Below, piece by piece: positions 46,323 through 53,420 of a DNA stretch of 64,000 nucleotides. The first letter of the stretch is position 1, and every line of letters starts with the position of its first letter. The DNA lies in contig NZ_JACOGK010000006.1 of the NCBI RefSeq assembly GCF_014269395.1, positions 1 through 64,000 of the forward strand, read 5' to 3'. The stretch is from Megasphaera hominis (lineage in GTDB: Bacteria; Bacillota; Negativicutes; Veillonellales; Megasphaeraceae). Below the pieces are notes generated by a model, which was not told the origin of the DNA, made no database searches, and was given only the letters and a program-made list of their open reading frames with translations. The position numbers and the translations under genes were made by a program.

Positions 46323-47018
46323 TCAGAAGATGGGTTCCTCTTCTTCATTCAATTGTAACGTCGCAATAACATTATGAATGTGAATAGCCATTGCATACTT
46401 AGCACCCCGTGCATCTCTGTTTTTCAGAAAATGCATCAATTGATCGTGATCACGCAACGTTTCTTCAGAAAGCTCTCGCGCTTCTTTATTATACAAGATG
46501 ACTTCTTCAATAGCCCTGTTAATGACTGGGATTAAACGCATCATAAAATCGTTATGAGATGCTGCTACAATAGCACGGTGAAATTCCCCATCAGCCTCTG
46601 TCCGGTCCTGTTGCTGCAGTATAAGTGCCTTTACCCGCTCACCACAGGTAATAATATGTTCCAGTTCTTCTTCCGTAGCACGCCGGCAGGCAATGGCCGC
46701 AATTTCCGGTTCGAAAAGTAAACGCGCTTCGTACAAATCCTTCAGATTGATTTTCATACGCTGAATTTCTCCCAGACCATAGTCGCCAAAAGCCTTCATG
46801 TCTGCAGCGATATAGGTTCCTTTCCCCCGGTATACTTCGAGCACGCCCTGCATGACCAGAATACGAATTGCTTCACGCAGAGTAGCCCTGCTAACTCCCA
46901 GTTTTTCAGAAAGGATATTTTCCCCCGGCAATTGATCGCCTGGTTGGAATTCATCTCCTCTTGTAATCATTTTATAAATAGTATCCGCCGTTTGCTGCGT
47001 TAAGCTTTTCTTTTTCAT
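46323..47018 (-). CDS. GntR family regulator, FadR/FCD subfamily
   Basis: A 231-residue regulator. The winged helix-turn-helix is at about 10-75 (LPGENILSEKLGVSRATLREAIRILVMQGVLEV). The FCD effector domain has metal-ligand candidates in the helices around EARLLFEPEIA, DGEFHRAIV, and the late His residues. Such regulators bind small carboxylates and usually repress. Encoded immediately upstream of the nitrilase transcript and separately terminated; the paired 14-bp sites are its likely targets. Start from GAGAAGGATCC. Confidence 0.9.
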   Translation of the reverse strand: MKKKSLTQQTADTIYKMITRGDEFQPGDQLPGENILSEKLGVSRATLREAIRILVMQGVLEVYRGKGTYIAADMKAFGDYGLGEIQRMKINLKDLYEARLLFEPEIAAIACRRATEEELEHIITCGERVKALILQQQDRTEADGEFHRAIVAASHNDFMMRLIPVINRAIEEVILYNKEARELSEETLRDHDQLMHFLKNRDARGAKYAMAIHIHNVIATLQLNEEEEPIF

Positions 47019-47122
47019 ATAGGATCCTTCTCATCGTAAATTTCACAAAACAATACTCCCTGGCCATACGGCTTAAGAAAGGATCTTTTTTCACTGCTTA
47101 TCCAAATCTATTTGCCAGGTGT

Positions 47123-47157
47123 AAAAAAAAGGAGAATATCTTTTCAGATACTCTCCT
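47123..47157 (-). terminator. Terminator of tRNA-Leu
   Basis: Stem AAGGAGAgTATCT with AGATAtTCTCCTT and eight Ts, beginning right at the tRNA 3' end. Confidence 0.88.
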
Positions 47158-47241
47158 TGGTGCCGGGGGTGGGACTTGAACCCACACGGTGTTACCCGCC
47201 TGATTTTGAGTCAGGTGCGTCTGCCATTCCGCCACTCCGGC
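47158..47241 (-). tRNA. tRNA-Leu (anticodon CAA)
   Basis: 84-nt class II tRNA with a long variable arm, acceptor stem GCCGGAG/CCCCGGC, anticodon loop CTCAAAA, T-loop GTTCAAGTC and encoded CCA. Its 3' end faces the AT-richer nitrilase block. Confidence 0.98.
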
Positions 47242-47264
47242 ATGCAGTGTTTGGAACAAAATTT

Positions 47265-47292
47265 ATTATACCATATTTTAGTTATGCGTCAA
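47265..47292 (-). promoter_or_regulatory. Promoter of tRNA-Leu
   Basis: TTGACG (47287-47292) and TATAAT (47265-47270), 16-bp spacer, minus strand. Confidence 0.75.
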
Positions 47293-47309
47293 GTATTTTC
47301 TGTAAAGAT

Positions 47310-47350
47310 AAAGAGGAATCTCTCACCCCTATCTTGAGAGATTCCTCTTT
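47310..47350 (-). terminator. Terminator of the AGCS symporter gene
   Basis: A 15-bp stem (AAAGAGGAATCTCTC) with an 11-base loop, 17 bases past the stop; the T run is short. Confidence 0.75.
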
Positions 47351-47366
47351 CCTATAAAAGGAAGTG

Positions 47367-48755
47367 TCAGTCCCCACTGACGACGTCCTTTTCTGCCTGT
47401 TTTACCAGGCCCTGTTCTTCTTCTTTTACATGAGCAAAATATTTTTTCGTTTCGGCAACGACGACACCGCTGAGGCCGATGAGGGCGATCAGGTTTGGAA
47501 TTGCCATGAGGCCGTTGACGATATCTGCGAGAACCCAGATGACATCCAACTTAATGAAAGCGCCGCAGGCTACGAGAATGATGAAGATAATGCGGTACGG
47601 CATAATGCCCTTTACGCCGACGAGGTATTCCGTGCAGCGTTCACCGTAATAGTTCCAGCCCAAAATGGTCGTAAAGGCAAAGAGTGTCAGGCCTACGCAA
47701 AGAATGATGCTGCCGAAGGTCGGGAAGGCCTGCAGGAAGGCGGCGTTCGTCAGTGCTGCGCCGTTGAGGTCGCCGGCCCAGGCACCGCTGACGACGAGTA
47801 CGAGGCCCGTCAGGGTGCAGATAATGATCGTATCGATGAACGTACCGGTCATAGAAATGAGGCCTTGTTCTGCCGGCCATTTTGTTTTGGCAGCGGCGGC
47901 TACAATAGGTGCACTGCCGAGACCAGATTCATTGGAGAAGACGCCACGGGCTACACCATTTCGCATGGCTACAAGCACGGTAGCCCCGAGGAAACCGCCG
48001 GCAGCAGCCGTCGGATTGAACGCATCGTGAATAATTTCATACAGAGCTGCCGGAATCTGTTCGTAGAATACGGCGAGGAAGGCAATGGTGGAAATAACAT
48101 AAATGATAGCCATGGCCGGTACAATTTTGGAAGATGCTTTGGCAATAGACTGCAGCCCGCCAATGGTAACGGCTGCAACGAGAATGGTCAGGACGACGGC
48201 CGTGTATTCGACAGGAATATCGGCTGTCAAACGCGTAATTTCTACGATGGAGTTTACCTGGGCAAAGGTGCCGATGCCAAAGAAGGCGACGAGGACACCA
48301 AAGAACGCGAAGAGGAAGGCCAAGGGTTTATATTTCTTGCCCAGGCCGTTTTCAATGTAGTACATAGGCCCGCCGGAAATTTCCCCGTTTTTGTCGACTG
48401 TACGGTATTTGACAGCCAGACAGCCTTCAGCATATTTAGTGGCCATGCCGACAAACGCAGCCATCCACATCCAGAAAATAGCACCTGGGCCACCGGCATG
48501 GACCGCCGTAGCAACACCGACGATGTTCCCCGTGCCGACCGTAGCGGCTAAGGCTGTGCACAACGCCTTAAAGCTGTCGATATCGCCTTCACCCTGATTC
48601 TTGGCCGTAAAGATCAGCTTCAAGGCCCGTGGTAAACGGAGTACCTGTAATAATTTAAGGCGGACAGTCAGCATAATGCCCGTGCCAATGAGCAAGATTA
48701 ATAAGGGAGGCCCCCAGACAAAACTGTCGATCGCATTTAACGTTTCCAAATTCAT
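47367..48755 (-). CDS. Sodium:alanine/glycine symporter (AGCS family)
   Basis: A 462-residue inner-membrane Na+-coupled amino acid importer with about 11 segments. The family signature GTGNIVGVATAV and the second conserved block GVFSNESGLGSAPIVAAAAKT are present. A tandem glycine riboswitch in its leader shows that glycine is the sensed ligand, so glycine (perhaps also alanine) is the likely cargo or effector. Single-gene transcript ending in a terminator. Confidence 0.95.
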   Translation of the reverse strand: MNLETLNAIDSFVWGPPLLILLIGTGIMLTVRLKLLQVLRLPRALKLIFTAKNQGEGDIDSFKALCTALAATVGTGNIVGVATAVHAGGPGAIFWMWMAAFVGMATKYAEGCLAVKYRTVDKNGEISGGPMYYIENGLGKKYKPLAFLFAFFGVLVAFFGIGTFAQVNSIVEITRLTADIPVEYTAVVLTILVAAVTIGGLQSIAKASSKIVPAMAIIYVISTIAFLAVFYEQIPAALYEIIHDAFNPTAAAGGFLGATVLVAMRNGVARGVFSNESGLGSAPIVAAAAKTKWPAEQGLISMTGTFIDTIIICTLTGLVLVVSGAWAGDLNGAALTNAAFLQAFPTFGSIILCVGLTLFAFTTILGWNYYGERCTEYLVGVKGIMPYRIIFIILVACGAFIKLDVIWVLADIVNGLMAIPNLIALIGLSGVVVAETKKYFAHVKEEEQGLVKQAEKDVVSGD

Positions 48756-48811
48756 GACATTTCGCTCCTTCGTGTAACCTATGCTTGCATATAAATGGTA
48801 GTGATAATAAC

Positions 48812-48850
48812 AAAAACGCCTATCTTCAGCATACTACTCTGAAGATAGGC
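48812..48850 (-). terminator. Riboswitch expression platform: intrinsic terminator
   Basis: An 11-bp stem (GCCTATCTTCA with TGAAGATAGGC) and TTTTT on the minus strand, between the second glycine aptamer and the AGCS start. Formation would stop transcription before the gene. Confidence 0.85.
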
Positions 48851-48891
48851 GATAAAAATACGACACGAAAAAAACGTTACGCATGATTAGG

Positions 48892-49050
48892 GTCTCTGTC
48901 CTTTTGCCTGAGAGATAAGGAATCAACGATTCCGTGCACCTTCGGCGCCCTTAAGGGACTCTCCAGAGTTGTGTCCGCACAGGGTCCTGCTCATACGAGA
49001 ACCTGAGAGTTTAACTCCTTCGGTAGGCTTTTCGCCTTCTCCCCTGTGTT
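48892..49050 (-). ncRNA. Tandem glycine riboswitch (two aptamers)
   Basis: Two glycine-aptamer cores are recognisable on the minus strand. The first (about 48975-49050) has GGGGAGAAGGCG, TACCGAAGGAG and CTCTCAGGTTC. The second (about 48892-48973) has CTGGAGAGTCCC, GGCGCCGAAGG, and CTCTCAGGCAAAAGGACAGAG. They are joined by a short linker, as in cooperative tandem glycine switches. It lies between a good promoter and a terminator hairpin upstream of an AGCS symporter. Confidence 0.95.
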
Positions 49051-49078
49051 TCATCCACGTCATATGTGATTGACTTAG

Positions 49079-49107
49079 ATTATAAACGATTCACTTGAAA
49101 AATGCAA
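49079..49107 (-). promoter_or_regulatory. Promoter of the riboswitch-AGCS transcript
   Basis: TTGCAT (49102-49107) and TATAAT (49079-49084), 17-bp spacer, minus strand, about 29 bases before the first aptamer. Confidence 0.75.
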
Positions 49108-49125
49108 GCAAAAAATTAAACAATC

Positions 49126-49881
49126 TTATAGGCAGCCCTGAATATGTTCCATAGCTGCTGTTGCGGTCTGGCGCCAGCACAACGGAGTCAGGGCCACATG
49201 CCCGTTTCCAATGCAGGCAACGTCACTATTTTCCGGGGCCGTCGTCAAATCGATGTCACCGACGATTTTGTAGCAAAGGCTGCCATCGAGGTCCCGCTTT
49301 TCCATAATGACATTGTGATAAATTTGTACGGTCTGCGGCACAACGCGTGCATTACTGAGAGAAATGTCGCCCTTTTCCGGAATATTGACATTCAAGATAC
49401 CCGGAAATTTACCGCACAAAAAGATCCGTTCAATCAGTGTTTTGGCCAATTGTGCCGTCTGGCGGCACCGGTCTTCCGTCATATCGACCATCGACAGGGC
49501 CATGGCCGGTACCTGGTAGTATGGTCCTTCCATGGCAGCCGAAACGGTACCGGAATAGAGGACGTCGCTGCCCAGATTGTAGCCATTGTTGATGCCGGAA
49601 ATGATCAGATCCGGATGCTTGCCGGAGAGAAAATATTCCATCGCCATTTTGACACAATCGACAGGCGTCCCGGAAACGGAGATTTCCCGTACATGGTCTT
49701 CTGTCTGTGGCAGTTCCTGACAATATAAGGCCTTGTTGATCGTCATAGAATGAGACGCAGCGCTGCGCTGCCCGGCAGGGGCAACAACAGTGACCTGATC
49801 AGCAAAACGTGCCATTTCTTTCTTTAACGCTTGCAGGCCCGGAGCCTGCAGTCCATCATCATTTGTCAAAAGAATGTGCAT
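49126..49881 (-). CDS. surE: 5'/3'-nucleotidase SurE
   Basis: A metal-dependent survival nucleotidase of 251 residues that dephosphorylates nucleoside monophosphates. The metal-binding N-terminal LLTNDDG is at residues 4-10, the SAASHSMT loop near 40, and GINNGYNLGSDVLYSGTVSAAMEG around 95-118. Typical length. Nine bases after the GT2 gene, so it is the last gene of the envelope transcript. Confidence 0.95.
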   Translation of the reverse strand: MHILLTNDDGLQAPGLQALKKEMARFADQVTVVAPAGQRSAASHSMTINKALYCQELPQTEDHVREISVSGTPVDCVKMAMEYFLSGKHPDLIISGINNGYNLGSDVLYSGTVSAAMEGPYYQVPAMALSMVDMTEDRCRQTAQLAKTLIERIFLCGKFPGILNVNIPEKGDISLSNARVVPQTVQIYHNVIMEKRDLDGSLCYKIVGDIDLTTAPENSDVACIGNGHVALTPLCWRQTATAAMEHIQGCL

Positions 49882-49890
49882 AGAGTTCTC

Positions 49891-51141
49891 CTATTTTTTA
49901 TTTTCTTTTCGCAATAAAGCTGCCGTATCATAGGACACAGCCCGCGTGTGCAGCGTATGACTCCATTCCATCTTATGCCGGTCCTTAAAGCCCAGAAAGT
50001 TGACGGGAATCCAGCTGTACATGAAGATCGGATACACGATCAGGTACAGCCACGACTTCATGGGTACTTTAATCTGCAACAGGACAATGATAGGAATGAG
50101 GTACTGCCCTACACCGAGGACGGTCCATATCTGAACGGGTATGAGCTGATTTAAAATATTCGTATACAAAGGAATATACGAATTGATCATGGCAATGCCG
50201 GCATAGATGGTCGACATCATCATGAAAAACGGCTGTGATAACGTAATAATCCCGTCGAGCATGCGGATGTTTCCCGTCTTAATGCCCCGCACAAAGAGCT
50301 TGGGAATAAAGCGTTCGCCACAGTCGCACTGACCTTGAGCCCAGCGTTTACGCTGCCGGCAAGACTGCATAAAGCCCAGTGCCTTTTCATCATAAATGAT
50401 GGCATCGTGGGCCCAGCACGTACGCACGCCTTCAAGAAGAACTTTCATGGAAAATTCCATATCTTCCGTCAGGCAGTCGCAGCCCCAGCCATATTTACGT
50501 ACGATTTCCGTGGCAATACACATGCCCGTACCGCCCAAGGCGGTCGAAAGGCCAATATTGTACTTCGCCAGATGCCACATGTGGTTGATGAGCCAGAAGG
50601 CAATGGAAAAGGTGCCGGCAATCCATGTATCAGTCGGATTCTTAGAATCCATATAGCCCTGAATCACCTTTTCGCCTTTACACAAATGGTTATTCATTTC
50701 CCGCAGGAATTCCGGGTGTACCAGGTTATCCGCATCAAAGACGACAAAGGCATCATACTGTTTTTCCTGGGCCAGCATCTGGGCAAACATCCAGTCCAGG
50801 GCGTAGCCTTTGCCTACTTGCTCCTTATTCGTACGAATACGTACATAGGCACCGTGGGCTTTACAAACGTCAGGCGTATGATCGGTACAGTTGTCGGCAA
50901 CGACATAAATATCGTACATATCCCGCGGATAGTTCAAATTTTTTAAATTGTCAATCAGGTTGCCGACGACCTTTTCTTCATTATGGGCGCAGATGACGGC
51001 CGCAAACGTATGCTTTGGCGGTCTCATCACGCGGTCCCTTTTTTTCATCAGGCCGAAGCAAGCCAGGATAAAGTAATACAACGTATAAAATACGATGATT
51101 ACCTGTATGGGTATCATTATAACATCAAGAAAATGCTCCAT
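49891..51141 (-). CDS. Membrane glycosyltransferase, GT2 family (BcsA/NodC-like)
   Basis: A 416-residue processive-type GT2 enzyme. An N-terminal membrane segment (residues 8-28) precedes the catalytic domain, with ADN near residue 83, the metal-binding DAD near 136, TED near 237, and QRKRWAQG near 270, i.e. the D-D-D-Q(Q/R)xxRW pattern. About three C-terminal membrane segments complete it. The pattern suggests synthesis of a beta-linked polysaccharide or transfer to a lipid. The product is unknown; no accessory export gene adjoins. It lies between pssA and surE. Confidence 0.85.
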   Translation of the reverse strand: MEHFLDVIMIPIQVIIVFYTLYYFILACFGLMKKRDRVMRPPKHTFAAVICAHNEEKVVGNLIDNLKNLNYPRDMYDIYVVADNCTDHTPDVCKAHGAYVRIRTNKEQVGKGYALDWMFAQMLAQEKQYDAFVVFDADNLVHPEFLREMNNHLCKGEKVIQGYMDSKNPTDTWIAGTFSIAFWLINHMWHLAKYNIGLSTALGGTGMCIATEIVRKYGWGCDCLTEDMEFSMKVLLEGVRTCWAHDAIIYDEKALGFMQSCRQRKRWAQGQCDCGERFIPKLFVRGIKTGNIRMLDGIITLSQPFFMMMSTIYAGIAMINSYIPLYTNILNQLIPVQIWTVLGVGQYLIPIIVLLQIKVPMKSWLYLIVYPIFMYSWIPVNFLGFKDRHKMEWSHTLHTRAVSYDTAALLRKENKK

Positions 51142-51224
51142 GTATTCCTCTTTCTAAGACCATTATTCTTATCTTCCTGCCGCAAAAGTTGCGGGCACCA
51201 GGGCGCAGCGCAGCAAGAATCCTC

Positions 51225-51905
51225 TTAGTGCGCCTTCGCCATGTTCATGCAAGTGTTGACCAGACCAAAGATAATATAGAGGAAAAACGGCATAATCAAA
51301 ATTAAATGCCAATCGATCAGGGCCAGTACCAGGAGACCACAAATGATGGCAATAGCCAAAGCAGATTTGTGCAGCACATCCGGGCTGGCGCCTTTGAAAT
51401 CAGGGTTATGTACTTTGCTGACCAAATGATAGCCTAAGGCCAGCACGATAATAGCGATAATCCAGGACGGCAGGTGAACGCCGGAAAGGACATACGTAGC
51501 GACGATGCAGCCGCCATTCGGAATAGGCATACCTTGAAAGTAGCCGTGGATGACGGTCGTGTTGAGGTTAAAACGGGCCAGGCGGATACCGCCGAGGCAG
51601 GCGTAAAGGATGGGAGGAACCATGCCGATCCAGCCCAGGTCGCGCAGGGCATAGGTGTAAATCAAAAAGCCTGTAGCAGCGCCAAAAGACACGCAGTCTG
51701 ACAAGGAATCCAGCTCTTTGCCGAACTCGCCCTGCACGCCCAGGGCCCGGGCTGTCCGTCCATCCAGGGCATCACAAACCATCGCCAGCAAAATGCACAG
51801 CGCACCTATATTGAGATTTCCCTGTGCCGTCTGGATAATGCTAAGTACGCCAAAGCCCAAATTGCCGGCTGTCAATATACATGGAATTACGTTCTTCATG
51901 GTCAT
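51225..51905 (-). CDS. pssA: CDP-diacylglycerol-serine O-phosphatidyltransferase
   Basis: A membrane enzyme that makes phosphatidylserine from CDP-diacylglycerol and serine. The 226-residue product has about 7-8 membrane segments and an exact CDP-alcohol transferase motif (D48-G49-x2-A52-R53-x8-G62-x3-D66-x3-D70). GGGAGG upstream. The start overlaps psd by 4 bp, so the two steps to phosphatidylethanolamine are co-expressed. Confidence 0.95.
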   Translation of the reverse strand: MTMKNVIPCILTAGNLGFGVLSIIQTAQGNLNIGALCILLAMVCDALDGRTARALGVQGEFGKELDSLSDCVSFGAATGFLIYTYALRDLGWIGMVPPILYACLGGIRLARFNLNTTVIHGYFQGMPIPNGGCIVATYVLSGVHLPSWIIAIIVLALGYHLVSKVHNPDFKGASPDVLHKSALAIAIICGLLVLALIDWHLILIMPFFLYIIFGLVNTCMNMAKAH

Positions 51906-52540
51906 TGCAAAATCCTCCCTATCACCGTTTCACCGCAACGAACTTTCTGCCCCTTCGTTACGCATATTTCCACATTATCTTCTACGAATACTTCAATACA
52001 AGAACCAAATTTGATCATTCCGTACAGCTGGCCGTGCGTCAGCTCGTCGCCCAGCGTTACCCAGGATACGATGCGCCGGGCCAAAACGCCGGCAATCAAG
52101 GTAACCAGAATACGCGTATGGCTATTTTCAATGCCCAGAGAATAGCGTTCGTTTTCGTACCCTACGCCATCTTCATAAGCCGGCCGGAAACGGCCGCACG
52201 TATACTGCTGAAACTTAATCGTGCCGGCCAGGGGAATCCGGTTGACATGGGCATCAAAAATAGAAAGGAAAATCGTAATTTTCCGGCATTTTTCATCGAG
52301 AAAAAGGTCTTCGTCCACGTCCTCCACGGCAACGACCGTACCATCAGCCGGTGCTACCAAAGCTAGTTCATCGTCCGGGATACGGCGCCGGGGATTGCGA
52401 AAGAAATAAGCAAAATAGACAGCCAGCAACGCCGGTAATACAGCTACGTATACATTGATGAAGAGGCCTGCCAAAACAGCCAGTACTATGGATCCGAAAA
52501 TGAATACATAGCCATCGGTAATGATAAAAGGTTTATTCAC
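51902..52540 (-). CDS. psd: Phosphatidylserine decarboxylase (short form)
   Basis: A pyruvoyl enzyme that converts phosphatidylserine to phosphatidylethanolamine. The 212-residue product is of the short, archaeal-like class. Two N-terminal hydrophobic stretches anchor it in the membrane. The self-cleavage site is G179-S180 in KFGSCIEV, where Ser becomes the pyruvoyl group. AHVNR near residue 97 carries the conserved His. Sixteen bases after the GT26 gene. Confidence 0.94.
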   Translation of the reverse strand: MNKPFIITDGYVFIFGSIVLAVLAGLFINVYVAVLPALLAVYFAYFFRNPRRRIPDDELALVAPADGTVVAVEDVDEDLFLDEKCRKITIFLSIFDAHVNRIPLAGTIKFQQYTCGRFRPAYEDGVGYENERYSLGIENSHTRILVTLIAGVLARRIVSWVTLGDELTHGQLYGMIKFGSCIEVFVEDNVEICVTKGQKVRCGETVIGRILQ

Positions 52541-52556
52541 AAAATCACCTGCCTGT

Positions 52557-53285
52557 TCAAGAGCGCCTGCTGAATTTCACAGCTGCCATAAAGCGCGGCA
52601 AGGCCAGCATGCGCCGAAAGCGGCTTGGTTCCTTGCAAAGACGATAGAGCCATTCCAAGCGGTTGTGCTGCATCCACGACGGAGCACGGGAAACGCGGCC
52701 GGCGAGCACATCAAAGGTCCCACCGACACCCATGCAAACGCAGGGCCCTAATTCGGATAAATGGGCATGAATCCACTTTTCCTGTTTTGGAACACCGAGA
52801 GCAACGAGAAGGATTTTCGTTCCCTGCTCCCGGATTTCACGAATGATATCGCCTTCCTCGGCGGCGCTGAAAAAGCCGGAGTGGGTACCTGCCAGCCGTA
52901 ATTTTCCATACCGTTTTTCCATATTCGCTGCTACCGTTTCAGCAACACCGTCAGCAGCGCCAAAAAGATATACCGGCGTCTGCCGTGCAGCTGCTTCTTT
53001 CAGCAGCAGCTCTGCCACATCACAGCCGGTTACCCGTTCTTTGAATTTTTTTCCCTGTTGTTCTGCTGCCCAGAGGACACCGGCACCGTCAGGAATTACC
53101 AGGTCTGCACCTTGTAAAACCCGGGCCAGTTCTTTATCCTCTTGTGCCTTCATCACCATTTCGGCATTCGCCGTCGCAATCGACGCGGCCAACCCCTGAT
53201 CGACGCAGGAAAAAACAAAATCCTTCGTTTCTTCTACAGTGATATTCGCAATGGGAACAGATAATACATCGATTTTACCAGACAA
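52557..53285 (-). CDS. WecG/TagA/CpsF family glycosyltransferase (GT26)
   Basis: A 242-residue GT26 enzyme that adds a sugar (for example N-acetylmannosamine) to an undecaprenyl-linked acceptor for surface polysaccharide. Family blocks are present: TANAEMVMKAQED, VIPDGAGVLWA, LFGAADG, GVPKQEKW and GVGGTFDVLAG. The start appears to be TTG at 53285, with GGAG seven bases upstream; no in-frame ATG fits the conserved N terminus. First gene of the transcript wecG-psd-pssA-GT2-surE. Confidence 0.9.
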   Translation of the reverse strand: MSGKIDVLSVPIANITVEETKDFVFSCVDQGLAASIATANAEMVMKAQEDKELARVLQGADLVIPDGAGVLWAAEQQGKKFKERVTGCDVAELLLKEAAARQTPVYLFGAADGVAETVAANMEKRYGKLRLAGTHSGFFSAAEEGDIIREIREQGTKILLVALGVPKQEKWIHAHLSELGPCVCMGVGGTFDVLAGRVSRAPSWMQHNRLEWLYRLCKEPSRFRRMLALPRFMAAVKFSRRS

Positions 53286-53365
53286 AATCCATCTCCGCCT
53301 TATCGTTTAGAAATTTACCTCTGCCAGACAACAGTTTTCCATCTGTTTTAGGCACTTTATCATTT

Positions 53366-53394
53366 ATTATAGCTGAAATTCGCTATGATGTACA
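53366..53394 (-). promoter_or_regulatory. Promoter of the GT26-psd-pssA-GT2-surE transcript
   Basis: TGTACA (53389-53394) and TATAAT (53366-53371), 17-bp spacer, minus strand, 80 bases before the TTG. Confidence 0.55.
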
Positions 53395-53420
53395 TATATT
53401 CCCGCAATTTATCAACAGGT

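Noticed and set aside
40898..47241. Integrative element inserted at tRNA-Leu
   Set aside because: The composition shift and the adjacent tRNA 3' end fit this idea, but I found no integrase, no mobility gene and no copy of the tRNA 3' end at the far border near 40900-40963.
47364..48551. Plus-strand frame of 395 codons opposite the AGCS gene
   Set aside because: Antisense to a conserved transporter; composition (many Asp/Glu/Gly/Asn runs) is that of an inverted membrane-protein gene, and no start signal is present.
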